Origin: Nocardia asteroides
GTDB lineage: Bacteria > Actinomycetota > Actinomycetes > Mycobacteriales > Mycobacteriaceae
Assembly: GCA_019930625.1 (NCBI GenBank)
Contig: CP082844.1
Span: 4,774,001-4,838,000, forward strand
Length of the DNA stretch: 64,000 bases
Direction of reading: 5' to 3'
Both the position numbers and the translations under genes were made by a program. The stretch's first letter is position 1. Each line of letters starts with the position of its first letter. This document shows positions 35,870-44,677 of the stretch, piece after piece. The notes under the pieces are model-generated. The model did no database searches, was not told where the DNA came from, and saw only the letters and a list, made by a program, of their open reading frames with translations.

Positions 35870-38221
35870 CTAGCCTTCCTGTTCGTCGGGGATGGTGGCG
35901 CGACGGCCCTGCCTGGTCCCGTTCTCGATGGCGGACATCAGATCGCGGGCCTGTTCGGCGGAGCGTGCGGGCTGCGCGGAGACGGCTTGCTCCGGAGCCG
36001 AATGCGCCAGTTGCGGTGCGAGATTGGTCTGTCGGTTGCGCCGGGGCAGCGCCGGGCGGCCGTCCGGACCCGGCTGCGGCGGCGCCTCGGTGTACGGTCG
36101 GGGTGCGTAACGCGGAGGCGCGGCGGATTCGACCGCGAGCGTCGCGACCGAGGACGCGGCGGTCTGCGTGGAGTCGCTCGCCTCCGCCGCTACGACGGGC
36201 CCGGCGATGAGTCTGCGGCGGCTGCCGGGATCGGTGAGTTCCGCCGGTGTCTGCGGCGCGCCCGATTCGCCCGCGACGAGCGCGGACGGAATGAGCACGA
36301 TGGCTTTGATGCCGCCGTAGTCGGACTCCGACAGCCGCACCGAGATGCCGTGGCGCGTGGCCAGCTGGGCGACGACGAACAGGCCCAGCCGCGAATCGGC
36401 CGACAGCGCCGCCACGCCGAAATCCGGTGGCTCGCGCAGCATCTCGTTCATCTTGGACAGCTCGGCCTCGGACATGCCCATGCCCTGGTCGCCGATCTCG
36501 ACCACGACGCCTTTGCCGACCACGTTGCCGGTCACCTCGACACGCGACTGTGGCGGCGAGAAGGAGGTCGCGTTGTCCACCAGTTCGGCGAGCAGATGGA
36601 TCAGGTCGGCGACCACCGTGCCGAGGACGTGGACTTCGGGCAGCCTGGCCACCCGCACCCGGGCGTAGTCGAGGGTCTCGCCGACGGCGCTGCGCACCAG
36701 ATCCACCAGCGGGACGGGATTGCGCCACTGCCTGCCCGGCTTGCCTCCGCCGAGAATGGTGAGGTTCTCGGCGTTGCGCCGCTCTCGGGTGGCGAGGTGG
36801 TCGAGCCGGAACAGGGTGTCGAGCAGGACCGGGTCTTCCTGGCGCTGCTCGGCTTCGTCGAGGATTTCCAGCTGCCGGTGCACCACGATCTGGCTGCGGT
36901 GCGCGATGTTCAGGAACACCGCTTTCACGCCCTCGCGGGTGCGGGCTTCGGCCACCGCCGCGGCGACGGCCGCGGAGTGCGCGTGCTGGAACGCCTTGGC
37001 CACCTGGCCGATCTCGTCGCTGCCGTAGTTCAGGTTCGGTGATTCGGCGGCGGGATCGACGACTTCGCCGTCGCGCAGCCTGCGCAGCATGTCGGGCAGC
37101 CGCTCGTCGGCCAGCGCCAGCGTTTCGCCCCGCAGCCGCTTCAACCGGCGGATGACGCGGTTGGCCAGGACAACCGCGACGACGAGCACCAGAATGCCGA
37201 CCAGGAGCATGCCGCCACCCGTGACGGCGGAGCGGGTCGCCGCGGCGGCGGCTTTGTCTTCGGCGGCCTTCTGCACGTCCCGGTTGTACACCGACCAGGC
37301 ATCGAGCATCCCGCGGCTGACCTCGGCGGCGGCACGACGCCATTCGTCGATGCTCAACGGCAGCGCGGGCAAGGTCGGTTGCCGTGTGCTCGCATTCGGA
37401 TTCGCCGAGGCGGGCGACGATGTGGTCGCCGCGACGCCGCGCTGGACGATGGCGTTCTCCATCGCGGTGAGCTTTTGCCAGGCTGTGCCGGTGGTCAGCG
37501 CCTGCAGGCGAGCTTTGATCGGCCCGTCCAGTTCGGCAATGAGCGTGGCGATTTCGGTGTGGTAGAAGCCGGTCTGCCGGGTGTACTCATCGATCGGGAT
37601 CGGCGGGGGAGCCGCGCCGTTGACGTAGACCGCACCGAGGGCGTCGCTGCGCGCCATGGCCTCGTTCGCGTAGAACAAGCGGACGCCGGCCACGGTGCCC
37701 ACGGCGATGTCGCTGTCCGGAGCGGTCTGCACCGTGGACTTGGTGCCCGCCGGGATCGGGTCGAGCAGCCGGTTGTAGAACATGTACGCGTCCGGGATCG
37801 GCAGTGCGCCCGCGTCGGCGGCGGCGCGCACCGTGGTCAGGCTCTGCGTCAGCATGACGAGGTCGGCGTCTTCCTCGGTGATCTTCGACGCGTCGACGTC
37901 GCGCAGGTCGGCGGAGGCCGCGAGCAGGCGCCGCACCGCCGCGTCCACGCGCACGCGAGCGGTGCCGAGCGCGGCCGCGAGGGTGTCGTCGCCGGATAGC
38001 TGGGCGAGGGTGAGGTGGCGTTCCTGCTGGACCGCGTCCATGACCTCGCTGGTCACCGGGATGGCGTTCTGGCTCTCCGCGGCCCAGTCCTTGGCTTTGG
38101 TTCCTTCGGCTACCAGGTAGCCCGCGGCGCCCAGACCGGCCAACAGCAGAGTCAGACTCGGTATGAGCGCGATAGCCAGAATCCGGGTGCGGACCCCGAG
38201 CCTCGCTCTGAACATCGGCAT
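35870..38221 (-). CDS. cvnA: Conservon sensor histidine-kinase-like protein CvnA (NIT domain)
   Basis: The roughly 783-residue protein has a first TM (ILAIALIPSLTLLLAGLGAAGYLV) and a ~300-residue extracytoplasmic nitrate/nitrite-sensing-type helical domain. A second TM follows (GGGMLLVGILVLVVAVVLANRVI), then HAMP, a dimerisation segment (NIAHRSQIVVHRQLEILDEAE) and a GHKL ATPase domain (ELVDNATSFSPP; IGDQGMGMSEAEL; GLFVVAQLATRHGI). A long Pro/Gln-rich tail of about 130 residues follows. Typical conservon kinases lack a classical HisKA His box, as here. ATG choices at 38221, 38215 and 38245 remain open. Confidence 0.92.
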   Translation of the reverse strand: MPMFRARLGVRTRILAIALIPSLTLLLAGLGAAGYLVAEGTKAKDWAAESQNAIPVTSEVMDAVQQERHLTLAQLSGDDTLAAALGTARVRVDAAVRRLLAASADLRDVDASKITEEDADLVMLTQSLTTVRAAADAGALPIPDAYMFYNRLLDPIPAGTKSTVQTAPDSDIAVGTVAGVRLFYANEAMARSDALGAVYVNGAAPPPIPIDEYTRQTGFYHTEIATLIAELDGPIKARLQALTTGTAWQKLTAMENAIVQRGVAATTSSPASANPNASTRQPTLPALPLSIDEWRRAAAEVSRGMLDAWSVYNRDVQKAAEDKAAAAATRSAVTGGGMLLVGILVLVVAVVLANRVIRRLKRLRGETLALADERLPDMLRRLRDGEVVDPAAESPNLNYGSDEIGQVAKAFQHAHSAAVAAAVAEARTREGVKAVFLNIAHRSQIVVHRQLEILDEAEQRQEDPVLLDTLFRLDHLATRERRNAENLTILGGGKPGRQWRNPVPLVDLVRSAVGETLDYARVRVARLPEVHVLGTVVADLIHLLAELVDNATSFSPPQSRVEVTGNVVGKGVVVEIGDQGMGMSEAELSKMNEMLREPPDFGVAALSADSRLGLFVVAQLATRHGISVRLSESDYGGIKAIVLIPSALVAGESGAPQTPAELTDPGSRRRLIAGPVVAAEASDSTQTAASSVATLAVESAAPPRYAPRPYTEAPPQPGPDGRPALPRRNRQTNLAPQLAHSAPEQAVSAQPARSAEQARDLMSAIENGTRQGRRATIPDEQEG

Positions 38222-38466
38222 AACGTAAACCACGAACCCGGCCATCCGGACAGCCGGTCCCGGTGAGTGGGACTCGATTTGACTCGAGTGAACGAACTGT
38301 GAACTGCCGATGACCATCGGTGGACCCGGCGCGCGAACCATGAGGTATTCGACGCGGCGGCGGCCACGGACGGCCCTGGTACGCATTGCGTGCAGCGGGT
38401 TCATCGCGAGCGATAAGGGGCGTAGATTGTGTGTATCTCGAAGTTACTCACAAGTAGGAGGCAACG

Positions 38467-40020
38467 ATGCCCGCGCCGGAAGCCGATGTATTCGACCGCC
38501 TCAGCGCGCTGGCCGCGATCGCGGCGCCCGCGGACCGGCAGAGCAGGACGATCGCCGAGACGTTCACCGGGAATCCGCTGGGTACCGTGCCGGTGGGCAC
38601 CGCGGACGACGTCGCGGCGGCCTTCGACAAGGCGCGCGCCGCGCAGGAACACTGGGCCGCCCGGCCGGTGGCCGAGCGCGCCGCGGTGCTGAATCGTTAC
38701 CGCGCGCTGGTGGTGGAGCACCGCGAGTTCCTGATGGACGTGGTGCAGGCCGAGACCGGCAAGGCGCGCTGGGCGGCCCAGGAAGAAATCATGGGCCTGA
38801 TGTTCGCGGCCCGCTACTTCGCCGAGATCGCCCCCGGACTGTTGGGCGGACATCGGGTTCCGGGCGCTTTTCCCGTGCTCAACCGCGCCTCGGTCCGGTA
38901 TCAGCCCAAAGGCGTGGTCGGTGTCATCGCTCCGTGGAACTACCCGCTGCTGTTGTCGATCGGCGATTCCATCCCCGCGCTGCTGGCGGGCAATGCCGTG
39001 GTGGTCAAGCCCGACAGCCAGACCCCGTTCTCGACGCTGGCCGGCGCGGAGTTGCTGTACCGGGCGGGCCTGCCGCGTGAGCTGCTCGCGGTGGTCCCCG
39101 GCCCCGGCGGCGTGGTCGGCACCGCCATAGTGGAGGCGTGTGACTACCTGATGTTCACCGGTTCCTCGGCGACCGGGCGCACCCTGGCCGAACAGTGCGG
39201 CCGCAGGCTGATCGGATTCTCCGCCGAACTCGGCGGCAAGAACCCGATGATCGTCACCGCGGGCGCCGATCTGGACGCCGCCGCCAAGGCGGCCGTGCGC
39301 GCCTGCTTCTCCAATGCCGGGCAACTGTGCATCTCGATCGAGCGACTGTATGTCGAGCGGCAGGTCGCCGCGGCGTTCACCGCGAAATTCGTCGCCGCCG
39401 TCGACGCCGCGAAACTCGGTGCCGCCTACGACTATTCGGCCGATATCGGCAGCCTCATCTCCGAAGCGCAACTGGAGACGGTGTCCAAGCATGTCGCGGA
39501 CGCCACCTCGAAGGGAGCACAGGTGCTGACCGGCGGCAAGGCCCGCCCGGATCTGGGGCCGCTGTTCTTCGAGCCGACCGTGTTGAGCGAGGTGACCGAC
39601 GAGATGGAATGCGGTCGCAACGAAACCTTCGGCCCGCTGGTGTCTATCTACCCCGTCGACAGCGTCGAGGAGGCCGTGCGCCTGGCCAACGACACGGACT
39701 ACGGCTTGAATGCCTCGGTCTGGGCGGCGAGCAAGTCCGACGGCGAGCGGATCGCGGCGCGGTTGCACGCGGGCACGGTCTGTGTGGACGAGGGGTACGC
39801 GCCCGCCTGGGGCACCACCGCGGCCCCGATGGGGGGCATGGGCATCTCCGGTGTGGGGCGCCGCCACGGACCGGACGGCCTGCTCAAGTTCACCGAACCG
39901 CAGTCGATCGTGGTCACCCGGTTCATGAATCTGGACGCGCCCAAGCTGTTCCCGAAGGACAAGTGGCAGCCGTTCCTGATGAGCGTCGCCCGCAGCCTGC
40001 GCTTCCTGCCCGGACGCTGA
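38467..40020 (+). CDS. gabD2: Succinate-semialdehyde-type aldehyde dehydrogenase
   Basis: The 517-residue protein is an NAD(P)-dependent aldehyde dehydrogenase: VGVIAPWNYPLLLS (catalytic Asn), FTGSSATGRTLAEQ (cofactor loop), SAELGGKNPMIV (general-base Glu), CFSNAGQLCISIERLYVER (nucleophile Cys) and ETFGPLVSIYP. Relatives in actinobacteria are annotated succinic semialdehyde dehydrogenase (GabD2). A strong GTAGGAGG precedes the ATG, and a 12-bp hairpin follows the stop. No GABA aminotransferase lies nearby, so the substrate is uncertain. Confidence 0.92.
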   Translation: MPAPEADVFDRLSALAAIAAPADRQSRTIAETFTGNPLGTVPVGTADDVAAAFDKARAAQEHWAARPVAERAAVLNRYRALVVEHREFLMDVVQAETGKARWAAQEEIMGLMFAARYFAEIAPGLLGGHRVPGAFPVLNRASVRYQPKGVVGVIAPWNYPLLLSIGDSIPALLAGNAVVVKPDSQTPFSTLAGAELLYRAGLPRELLAVVPGPGGVVGTAIVEACDYLMFTGSSATGRTLAEQCGRRLIGFSAELGGKNPMIVTAGADLDAAAKAAVRACFSNAGQLCISIERLYVERQVAAAFTAKFVAAVDAAKLGAAYDYSADIGSLISEAQLETVSKHVADATSKGAQVLTGGKARPDLGPLFFEPTVLSEVTDEMECGRNETFGPLVSIYPVDSVEEAVRLANDTDYGLNASVWAASKSDGERIAARLHAGTVCVDEGYAPAWGTTAAPMGGMGISGVGRRHGPDGLLKFTEPQSIVVTRFMNLDAPKLFPKDKWQPFLMSVARSLRFLPGR

Positions 40021-40030
40021 CGCGCGAGGC

Positions 40031-40060
40031 CCGCCCGGGTGGTCGTGCCCACCCGGGCGG
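40031..40060. terminator. Strong hairpin terminator after aldehyde dehydrogenase
   Basis: CCGCCCGGGTGG-TCGTGC-CCACCCGGGCGG is a perfect 12-bp GC stem starting 11 bases after the aldehyde dehydrogenase stop and 28 bases before the convergent DUF779 gene, so it can serve both. Confidence 0.85.
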
Positions 40061-40087
40061 ACGATCCGCCGGTTCACTCGTGCAGGG

Positions 40088-40468
40088 TCACGCCAACCGG
40101 TCGGCTCCGGTGCGCGGCGGCCCCCCTGCCGCCAGCGCCGCTGCTTCTTCGTCGGTGAGCAGCCGCGATCTGATGACGAAACGCGAATCCTCGAGAGCAT
40201 CCGAAGCGCTGCCGCCGGGGCCCTCGGCCACGTCCACGGTCAGGTGGGTGTGCTTCCAGTGCTCGTATTGCTCCGCGCTGATCCACAATTCGGTGTGCCA
40301 GGGCAGGGTTCCCAGGAGGACATCCGCGCCGTCGATCCGGGATTCCCGGATGGGCAGGCACCTGGGCGTGCCGCTGTCGAGGCGCCCGCCGGACTGGTGG
40401 AGCAGGACCGCCCCGTGCTGGTCGATCATGCGTCGTAGGACCGCCCTGGCGCGCTCGGTGATGTCCAC
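40088..40468 (-). CDS. DUF779 protein, atypical
   Basis: The 126-residue frame matches DUF779: VDITERARAVLRRMIDQHGAVLLHQSGG, ADVLLGTLPWHTELWISAEQYEHWKHTHLTVDV and EDSRFVIRSRLLTDEE. Relatives, as I recall them, read SGGCCDGS with a Cys pair after the Gly-Gly; here it is SGGRLDSGTP, so the pair is lost, though a later Cys (PRCLP) remains. DUF779 genes normally lie directly after an alcohol-inducible aldehyde dehydrogenase. None is present on the 5' side here, only an AcoR-like regulator. The start is inferred (GTG at 40468); function is unknown and it may be decaying. Confidence 0.6.
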   Translation of the reverse strand: MDITERARAVLRRMIDQHGAVLLHQSGGRLDSGTPRCLPIRESRIDGADVLLGTLPWHTELWISAEQYEHWKHTHLTVDVAEGPGGSASDALEDSRFVIRSRLLTDEEAAALAAGGPPRTGADRLA

Positions 40469-40654
40469 CCGGCGCGTTCGGTGCGGTATCGCCGCGCGGT
40501 TCGGCCGACGTGGATGACGTGGCCGGAGTGCGTCGGGTAGTCGACGGTGCCGGAGACCCGCCCCCGGTCTGGTGTAGCTCATGGTTCCTCGCAGATATCT
40601 CGGACCGGGTCCACTATCGTCCGCCGAGGTTGGTGCGAGGTTGGTGGGAAAACC

Positions 40655-41869
40655 TCAGTCGCGCAACGCCGTATGGAGACGGGCCGCGACCACCGCGCGA
40701 CGGACGTCGTCAGCAGGCAGCAAGCGCAACGCGTGCTCGTGGACCGCGATATCGCGCGGCGCGCGTTCGCCGAACGCCACCGCGTGCTCGGCTCGGTCGC
40801 CTGCGAGCACGGCGGTCCGCACACCGACGTCGAGGTGATCGCGCCACTGCAGCACGCCGGGCGCCTCGGACCCGGGCAGCAATGGCCCGCGATACAGCCA
40901 CACCGCGGAGGTGGTGTCGCCCGCTGTGACGGCGGCGAGCAGGTCGACGGCGTCGCAAGATACCGGCCCGGTCAGAACGTAATGGCGATTGGTGATCTCG
41001 CCGCCGATCGCGCGGCGCAGATGCGAGACGTCCGCCTTGAGCGTGCTGGCGGACACGCCGCGATCGCCGTACAGCGCGGCATGCAACTGCTCCGGTGTGA
41101 AACCGTCCGGCTGCAGCGCCAGCAGTGCGAGGATCTCCAGTTGCCGGGGCGGCAGGGGTACCGGCACGGCATCGCGCAGCAGACGTGCCGCACCGAGACA
41201 TTCCAGCCGGATTCCCGGTGCCGGTGCGGGCGTGGCGGTGCGCAACATCGTCTCCACCGCCGTCACCAGCGCGCGGACCGAGGTGAGCACCGCGGGATGG
41301 GAGCGGTCCCAGGAACTGGACAGGTCCAACGCCCCGACCAGTCTGCCGTCGGGTCCGTGGATCGGCGCGGAATAGCAGACCCAGCCGTGTAGGGCGGCGA
41401 CCAGATGCTCGGCGGAGAACACCGCGGCGGGCCGGTCGGTGTGCAACGCCAGGGCCACACCGTTGGTACCCATGTGGCTTTCGTCCCAGCATCCGCCGGG
41501 CGCGAGGTTGACCTGCTCCGCCTGCCTGCGCAGCGTTCGGTCGCCGCAGGACCACAGGACGGTGCCCGCGTGGTCGGTGACCACGGCCAGGTAACCGGAG
41601 TCCTCGGTGACGGCGCGCAGTTCACCCGCCAGCGCCGTGACCGGTTCACGTAGTGGGGAGGCGGCCCAACGGTCGCCGATGTCGTCGACGCCGGGCGCGA
41701 TCGTGGTCGCGGGATCGACGGTGTGCAACGACCGCCGCCAGGATTGTGCTACTTCGCTGCGCAGGACGGTGTTCCGGGACCTGGCGGTCGCCAGGGGAGT
41801 CGTCGCCCAACGCTCCCATTCTCTTTCCAGTTCGACCCGCTGCTGTATGAGGGTGTGGGACTGCGCCAC
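40655..41869 (-). CDS. AcoR-like GAF-domain transcriptional regulator
   Basis: The 404-residue protein has an N-terminal helical segment (RSEVAQSWRRSLHTVDP) and a GAF domain with DHAGTVLWSCGDRTLRRQAEQVNLAPGGCWDESHMGTNGVALALHT and WVCYSAPIHGPDGRLVGALDLS. A C-terminal winged-helix/OmpR-like DNA-binding domain follows (LPPRQLEILALLALQPDGFTPEQLHAALYGDRGVSASTLKADVSHLRRAIGG). This is the actinobacterial kind that replaces the sigma-54 activation domain of AcoR. Relatives regulate aldehyde dehydrogenase/DUF779 operons. The expected divergent dehydrogenase is absent. Confidence 0.85.
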   Translation of the reverse strand: MAQSHTLIQQRVELEREWERWATTPLATARSRNTVLRSEVAQSWRRSLHTVDPATTIAPGVDDIGDRWAASPLREPVTALAGELRAVTEDSGYLAVVTDHAGTVLWSCGDRTLRRQAEQVNLAPGGCWDESHMGTNGVALALHTDRPAAVFSAEHLVAALHGWVCYSAPIHGPDGRLVGALDLSSSWDRSHPAVLTSVRALVTAVETMLRTATPAPAPGIRLECLGAARLLRDAVPVPLPPRQLEILALLALQPDGFTPEQLHAALYGDRGVSASTLKADVSHLRRAIGGEITNRHYVLTGPVSCDAVDLLAAVTAGDTTSAVWLYRGPLLPGSEAPGVLQWRDHLDVGVRTAVLAGDRAEHAVAFGERAPRDIAVHEHALRLLPADDVRRAVVAARLHTALRD

Positions 41870-41951
41870 GTGGATGACCCATCGTCGTGTGAGCTCGTCT
41901 TCGCTTTCTCATTCTGGCGTACGCAGGACGAGGAGGCGAGTGACGCCGCGG

Positions 41952-42275
41952 TCACTTCCGGATGAAAAAGCCTGCGACGTCGGCATTCTTGATCGGGGTT
42001 TCGGCGTTTGCCTGCGCGCCGCAGAGCAGGTCGACCGACACCATCGTCGCGTCCACCACCGTTCCCGCCGGCTCGCGGTCGTCGCGGCTCTGTTCCTTGA
42101 CGAACTTGGTGATCGTCGTGCGCTTGGTGTCCTGGTCCTGCTTGATGTACTCGTTGCACGGCGTGTCGCCGCCGCGGTTGAGGGCGCGTTCGATGTCGGT
42201 GCAGCCCGCGAGCGCCATGGCGACCATCGCGATCCCGAGGCCGGTCCGGCCGGTCCGTGACAGCGTGGTGTTCAT
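41952..42275 (-). CDS. Small lipoprotein, HdeA-like
   Basis: The 107-residue protein has a lipoprotein signal: a basic start (NTTLSRTGRTGLG), hydrophobic IAMVAMALAGC with the lipobox Cys at residue 25, then a helical domain with two further Cys (DTPCNEYIKQD and VDLLCGAQ). The spacing is consistent with the HdeA-type disulfide and nearby actinobacterial proteins. HdeA in enterobacteria is an acid-stress chaperone; the role in actinobacteria is uncertain. Transcribed after the phosphodiesterase on the minus strand, with a hairpin between. Confidence 0.65.
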   Translation of the reverse strand: MNTTLSRTGRTGLGIAMVAMALAGCTDIERALNRGGDTPCNEYIKQDQDTKRTTITKFVKEQSRDDREPAGTVVDATMVSVDLLCGAQANAETPIKNADVAGFFIRK

Positions 42276-42350
42276 GGGCTCCTCCTGAAGGTCCGCGCAC
42301 GGCGATGCCCGCCGCGATCGGACTCCAGACTAGAGCCATCGCGGGCGAGT

Positions 42351-42368
42351 GTTCGCCGACCGGCGAAC
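42351..42368 (-). terminator. Hairpin after phosphodiesterase gene
   Basis: GTTCGCC-GACC-GGCGAAC forms a 7-bp stem immediately beyond the stop codon of the minus-strand phosphodiesterase gene and 75 bases before the lipoprotein start. Confidence 0.5.
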
Positions 42369-42369
42369 G

Positions 42370-43509
42370 CTAGGCCCGGAAGACGCAGAGCGGGACGTTC
42401 ATCTCCGCCGGTGTGAGCGAACCGTGGTGGCCGACCAGCCGGGACTGCAATGGTTCGGCGCCGGTGCGGATGACGCCACGCCGCCCACCGGCGACCACGA
42501 CCAGATCGCCGATGCGTTGAACGATCGCGGGATCGACCCTGGGGCCGAACCAGCCTCGGCCCACGGCTTCCTCCTTGCCGAGCACCTCGAAGTCCGTGCC
42601 GAGTGCGGCCCGCCAGGCCGCCGCGACGTCGGATTCGGCGCCGGGCACGGTGTAGACGTGGCGGGCGCGTGGCTCACCGCCCAGCGCGCGGACGCCCTCT
42701 TGCAACGCGGCGGTGGTGTCGAAATCGATGCGGTCGTCCAGCTCGACCATGCCGTGATCGGCGGTGACCAGCAGGGTCGCGCCGGAGGGCAGCTCGTCGG
42801 CGAGCGCGGTGGCGAGTCGGTCGGCGTTGGCGAGCTCGAGTTCCCAGGCGCGCGACGCGGGGCCGCGTACGTGTCCGGTCAGGTCCAGATCGCCGTGGTA
42901 GGTGTAGACCAGGGAACGCGACCCGGCGCGCAACGCCTCGCCCACCTCGGCGACGAGGTCACCGAAGGACAGCTGGGGGCGGAACTGGCAACCGCGCAGC
43001 ACCGCCTTGGTCAGTCCCGACCCCGCCTGATCGCGCGGTGACACCTGGGCGACGGTGATGCCGTCGGCGGCGGCGCGCTCGAACACCGTTGTGCGAGGCT
43101 GGAATTCCTCTGGAACGAGTTCGTCGCGCAGATCGGATTTCGGCGCGCCGTGCAGCCGCCAGGACAGCGGGGTGAACAGCCGGTCGTAGCCGGGGATATG
43201 GAACAGATAGCCGACGATTCCGTGCTCGCCGGGCGGAACGCCCACCCCGAGCGAAGTGAGGCTGGTGGCCGTCGTGGTCGGGAAACCGGCCGTCAGCCCG
43301 ATCGGCGCGAGACCGGTCAGGAACGGAGCGGCAGCGGGATTCGCCACCAGGTGCTCGTAGCCGAGCCCGTCCACCAACAGGACGCAGACCCGGTCGGCGT
43401 TCAGCCCGAGTCCGAGCCGGTCCTCCTCGCCGGGTACGCCGAGACCGGCGAGGACGGAGGGGAACAGATCGGCCAGGGAACCGGTACCGTAACGCGGCGC
43501 GACGAACAC
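42370..43509 (-). CDS. Nucleotide pyrophosphatase/phosphodiesterase (alkaline phosphatase superfamily)
   Basis: The 379-residue protein belongs to the type I phosphodiesterase/nucleotide pyrophosphatase family. It has the metal-binding Asp in CVLLVDGLGYE, the nucleophilic Thr region FPTTTATSLTSLGVGVPPGEHGIVGY, DLDLTGHVRGP with metal Asp/His, and LVTADHGMVELDD with GHHGSLTPAEMNVPLCVF at the end. All metal ligands expected for the alkaline phosphatase fold appear present. No signal peptide, so it is probably cytosolic. Substrate not predictable. It is alone in its transcription unit. Confidence 0.9.
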   Translation of the reverse strand: MFVAPRYGTGSLADLFPSVLAGLGVPGEEDRLGLGLNADRVCVLLVDGLGYEHLVANPAAAPFLTGLAPIGLTAGFPTTTATSLTSLGVGVPPGEHGIVGYLFHIPGYDRLFTPLSWRLHGAPKSDLRDELVPEEFQPRTTVFERAAADGITVAQVSPRDQAGSGLTKAVLRGCQFRPQLSFGDLVAEVGEALRAGSRSLVYTYHGDLDLTGHVRGPASRAWELELANADRLATALADELPSGATLLVTADHGMVELDDRIDFDTTAALQEGVRALGGEPRARHVYTVPGAESDVAAAWRAALGTDFEVLGKEEAVGRGWFGPRVDPAIVQRIGDLVVVAGGRRGVIRTGAEPLQSRLVGHHGSLTPAEMNVPLCVFRA

Positions 43510-43552
43510 GAAGGTCAGGATGTCAACGTCGGCGGGTGCATGGCAAGGGTAT

Positions 43553-43864
43553 TCAGGCCTGTCCGGTCTCGAAACGGGTCACCTTGCCGTCGCGCAGGAC
43601 GAAACGCCACGTGGTCCGCATCGACCCCCAGCGTGAATTGGTATATTCGGCAACCAGTTCCGTGCCGTCGTCGCCGACGGACTCGATCCGCATGCGTGCG
43701 TTGCTGTCGAAGATCTCCGCTTCGGTCCACTGGGCGAGATCGCGCTCCACACCGTCGTCGGACATGGTGGCATCGTCGGTGAGAACGGCGTAGAAACGGT
43801 CCTGATCATTGGCGTTGAGCGCGTCGACGAACTCCTGCACCGTCGGATCCAGCTGCGCGGTCAT
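43553..43864 (-). CDS. SnoaL-like/NTF2-fold protein
   Basis: The 103-residue protein shows the short SnoaL-like layout: VQEFVDALNANDQDRFYAVLTDDATMSD, DLAQWTEAEIF, and the closing sheet WRFVLRDGKVTRFETGQA. ATG at 43864 has AGGAG nine bases upstream and excludes an upstream stretch that contains a tandem repeat. Function unknown; the fold binds small hydrophobic ligands. It lies downstream of the TetR gene 43941-44567 on the same strand. Confidence 0.82.
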   Translation of the reverse strand: MTAQLDPTVQEFVDALNANDQDRFYAVLTDDATMSDDGVERDLAQWTEAEIFDSNARMRIESVGDDGTELVAEYTNSRWGSMRTTWRFVLRDGKVTRFETGQA

Positions 43865-43881
43865 CCGTGTGATCTCCTCGG

Positions 43882-43913
43882 ATCGGTGTGAGAAGCAATC
43901 GGTGTGAGAAGCA
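43882..43913. repeat. Tandem 16-bp direct repeat
   Basis: ATCGGTGTGAGAAGCA occurs twice head to tail without a mismatch, ending 18 bases before the SnoaL-like gene's start on the minus strand. It lies in that gene's leader between it and the TetR gene. Confidence 0.9.
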
Positions 43914-43940
43914 TTGGACAGCAAACGTCTGGCGTCCACT

Positions 43941-44567
43941 CTAGGTCAGCGACGGCCCGCTCGGCTCGATCAATGTCGCGAAGGTCCGCATGACGTCGTC
44001 CACCAGTGCCGTGCCGGTGGTGCCGAACTGTCCCGCCCGTTTCTCCAGCTGTCCATCCAGCCACAGTGAGGCCAGCCCGTGGCCGAGTCCCCAGAACGTG
44101 ACCGCCAGTGTGTCGGCCTTGTCGGCGGGCAGCTCCCCGGCGCGAACACACTCGGCGATCGCGTCGGCCAGGACTCCGAAAGCCGCGTCGCCCGCCGCCA
44201 TGGTGTCGGGGTGCTTGTCGGGCTGGGAGAGCTCAGGCCGGAACATCAAGCGGAAGTAGGCCGGTTGCTCGCGGGAGAACCGCACGTAGGCGTTCGCCAG
44301 TGCGGTCAGGGCGGCCATGGGCGTCGGAGCCTCGGCGCGGGCGGCCGACAGTCGCGCGCCGAGCAGCTGGAAACCCTGCGTGGACAGCGTCGCGAGCAGG
44401 GCGGCGCGGTCGGGGAAGTGGTGGTACGGCGCGGCGGTGCTCACGCCTGCCTCGCGCGCCACCCGGCGCAGGCTGACCGCCGCGAGCCCCTCGGTCTCGA
44501 TCAAACGCAGGCAGGCGGCCAGCAGCGCGTCGCGCAGGGCGCCGTGATGGTAACTGGTCCGCGTCAC
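43941..44567 (-). CDS. TetR-family regulator
   Basis: The 208-residue protein starts at GTG 44567 (VTRTSYHHGALRDALLAACLRLIETEGLAAVSLRRVAREAGVSTAAPYHHFPDRAALLATL), a strong TetR/AcrR HTH. The C-terminal half resembles the WHG/TetR_C_33 domain (FSREQPAYFRLMFRPELSQ). It is divergent from the reductase gene at 44678, and two related palindromes occur in the 110-base gap, so it probably represses that gene and itself. Confidence 0.92.
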   Translation of the reverse strand: MTRTSYHHGALRDALLAACLRLIETEGLAAVSLRRVAREAGVSTAAPYHHFPDRAALLATLSTQGFQLLGARLSAARAEAPTPMAALTALANAYVRFSREQPAYFRLMFRPELSQPDKHPDTMAAGDAAFGVLADAIAECVRAGELPADKADTLAVTFWGLGHGLASLWLDGQLEKRAGQFGTTGTALVDDVMRTFATLIEPSGPSLT

Positions 44568-44605
44568 CGTCCGAGCGTATGCGACGCGGCCTGGACAACC
44601 TAACT

Positions 44606-44640
44606 GTGCGGTGCTTAGATTATCTGAGCGGCGCTCAGAT
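44606..44640. promoter_or_regulatory. Tandem operators between TetR and reductase genes
   Basis: ATCTGAGC-GGC-GCTCAGAT (44622-44640) is a perfect 8-bp palindrome. A related imperfect copy, CTGTGC-GGT-GCTTAG, lies just before it. The repeated pattern suggests two adjacent dimer sites for the TetR protein, overlapping the likely reductase promoter. Confidence 0.7.
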
Positions 44641-44677
44641 GAGTGCCGGGTAGCCACTCCACGAGACGGGTGAAGAA

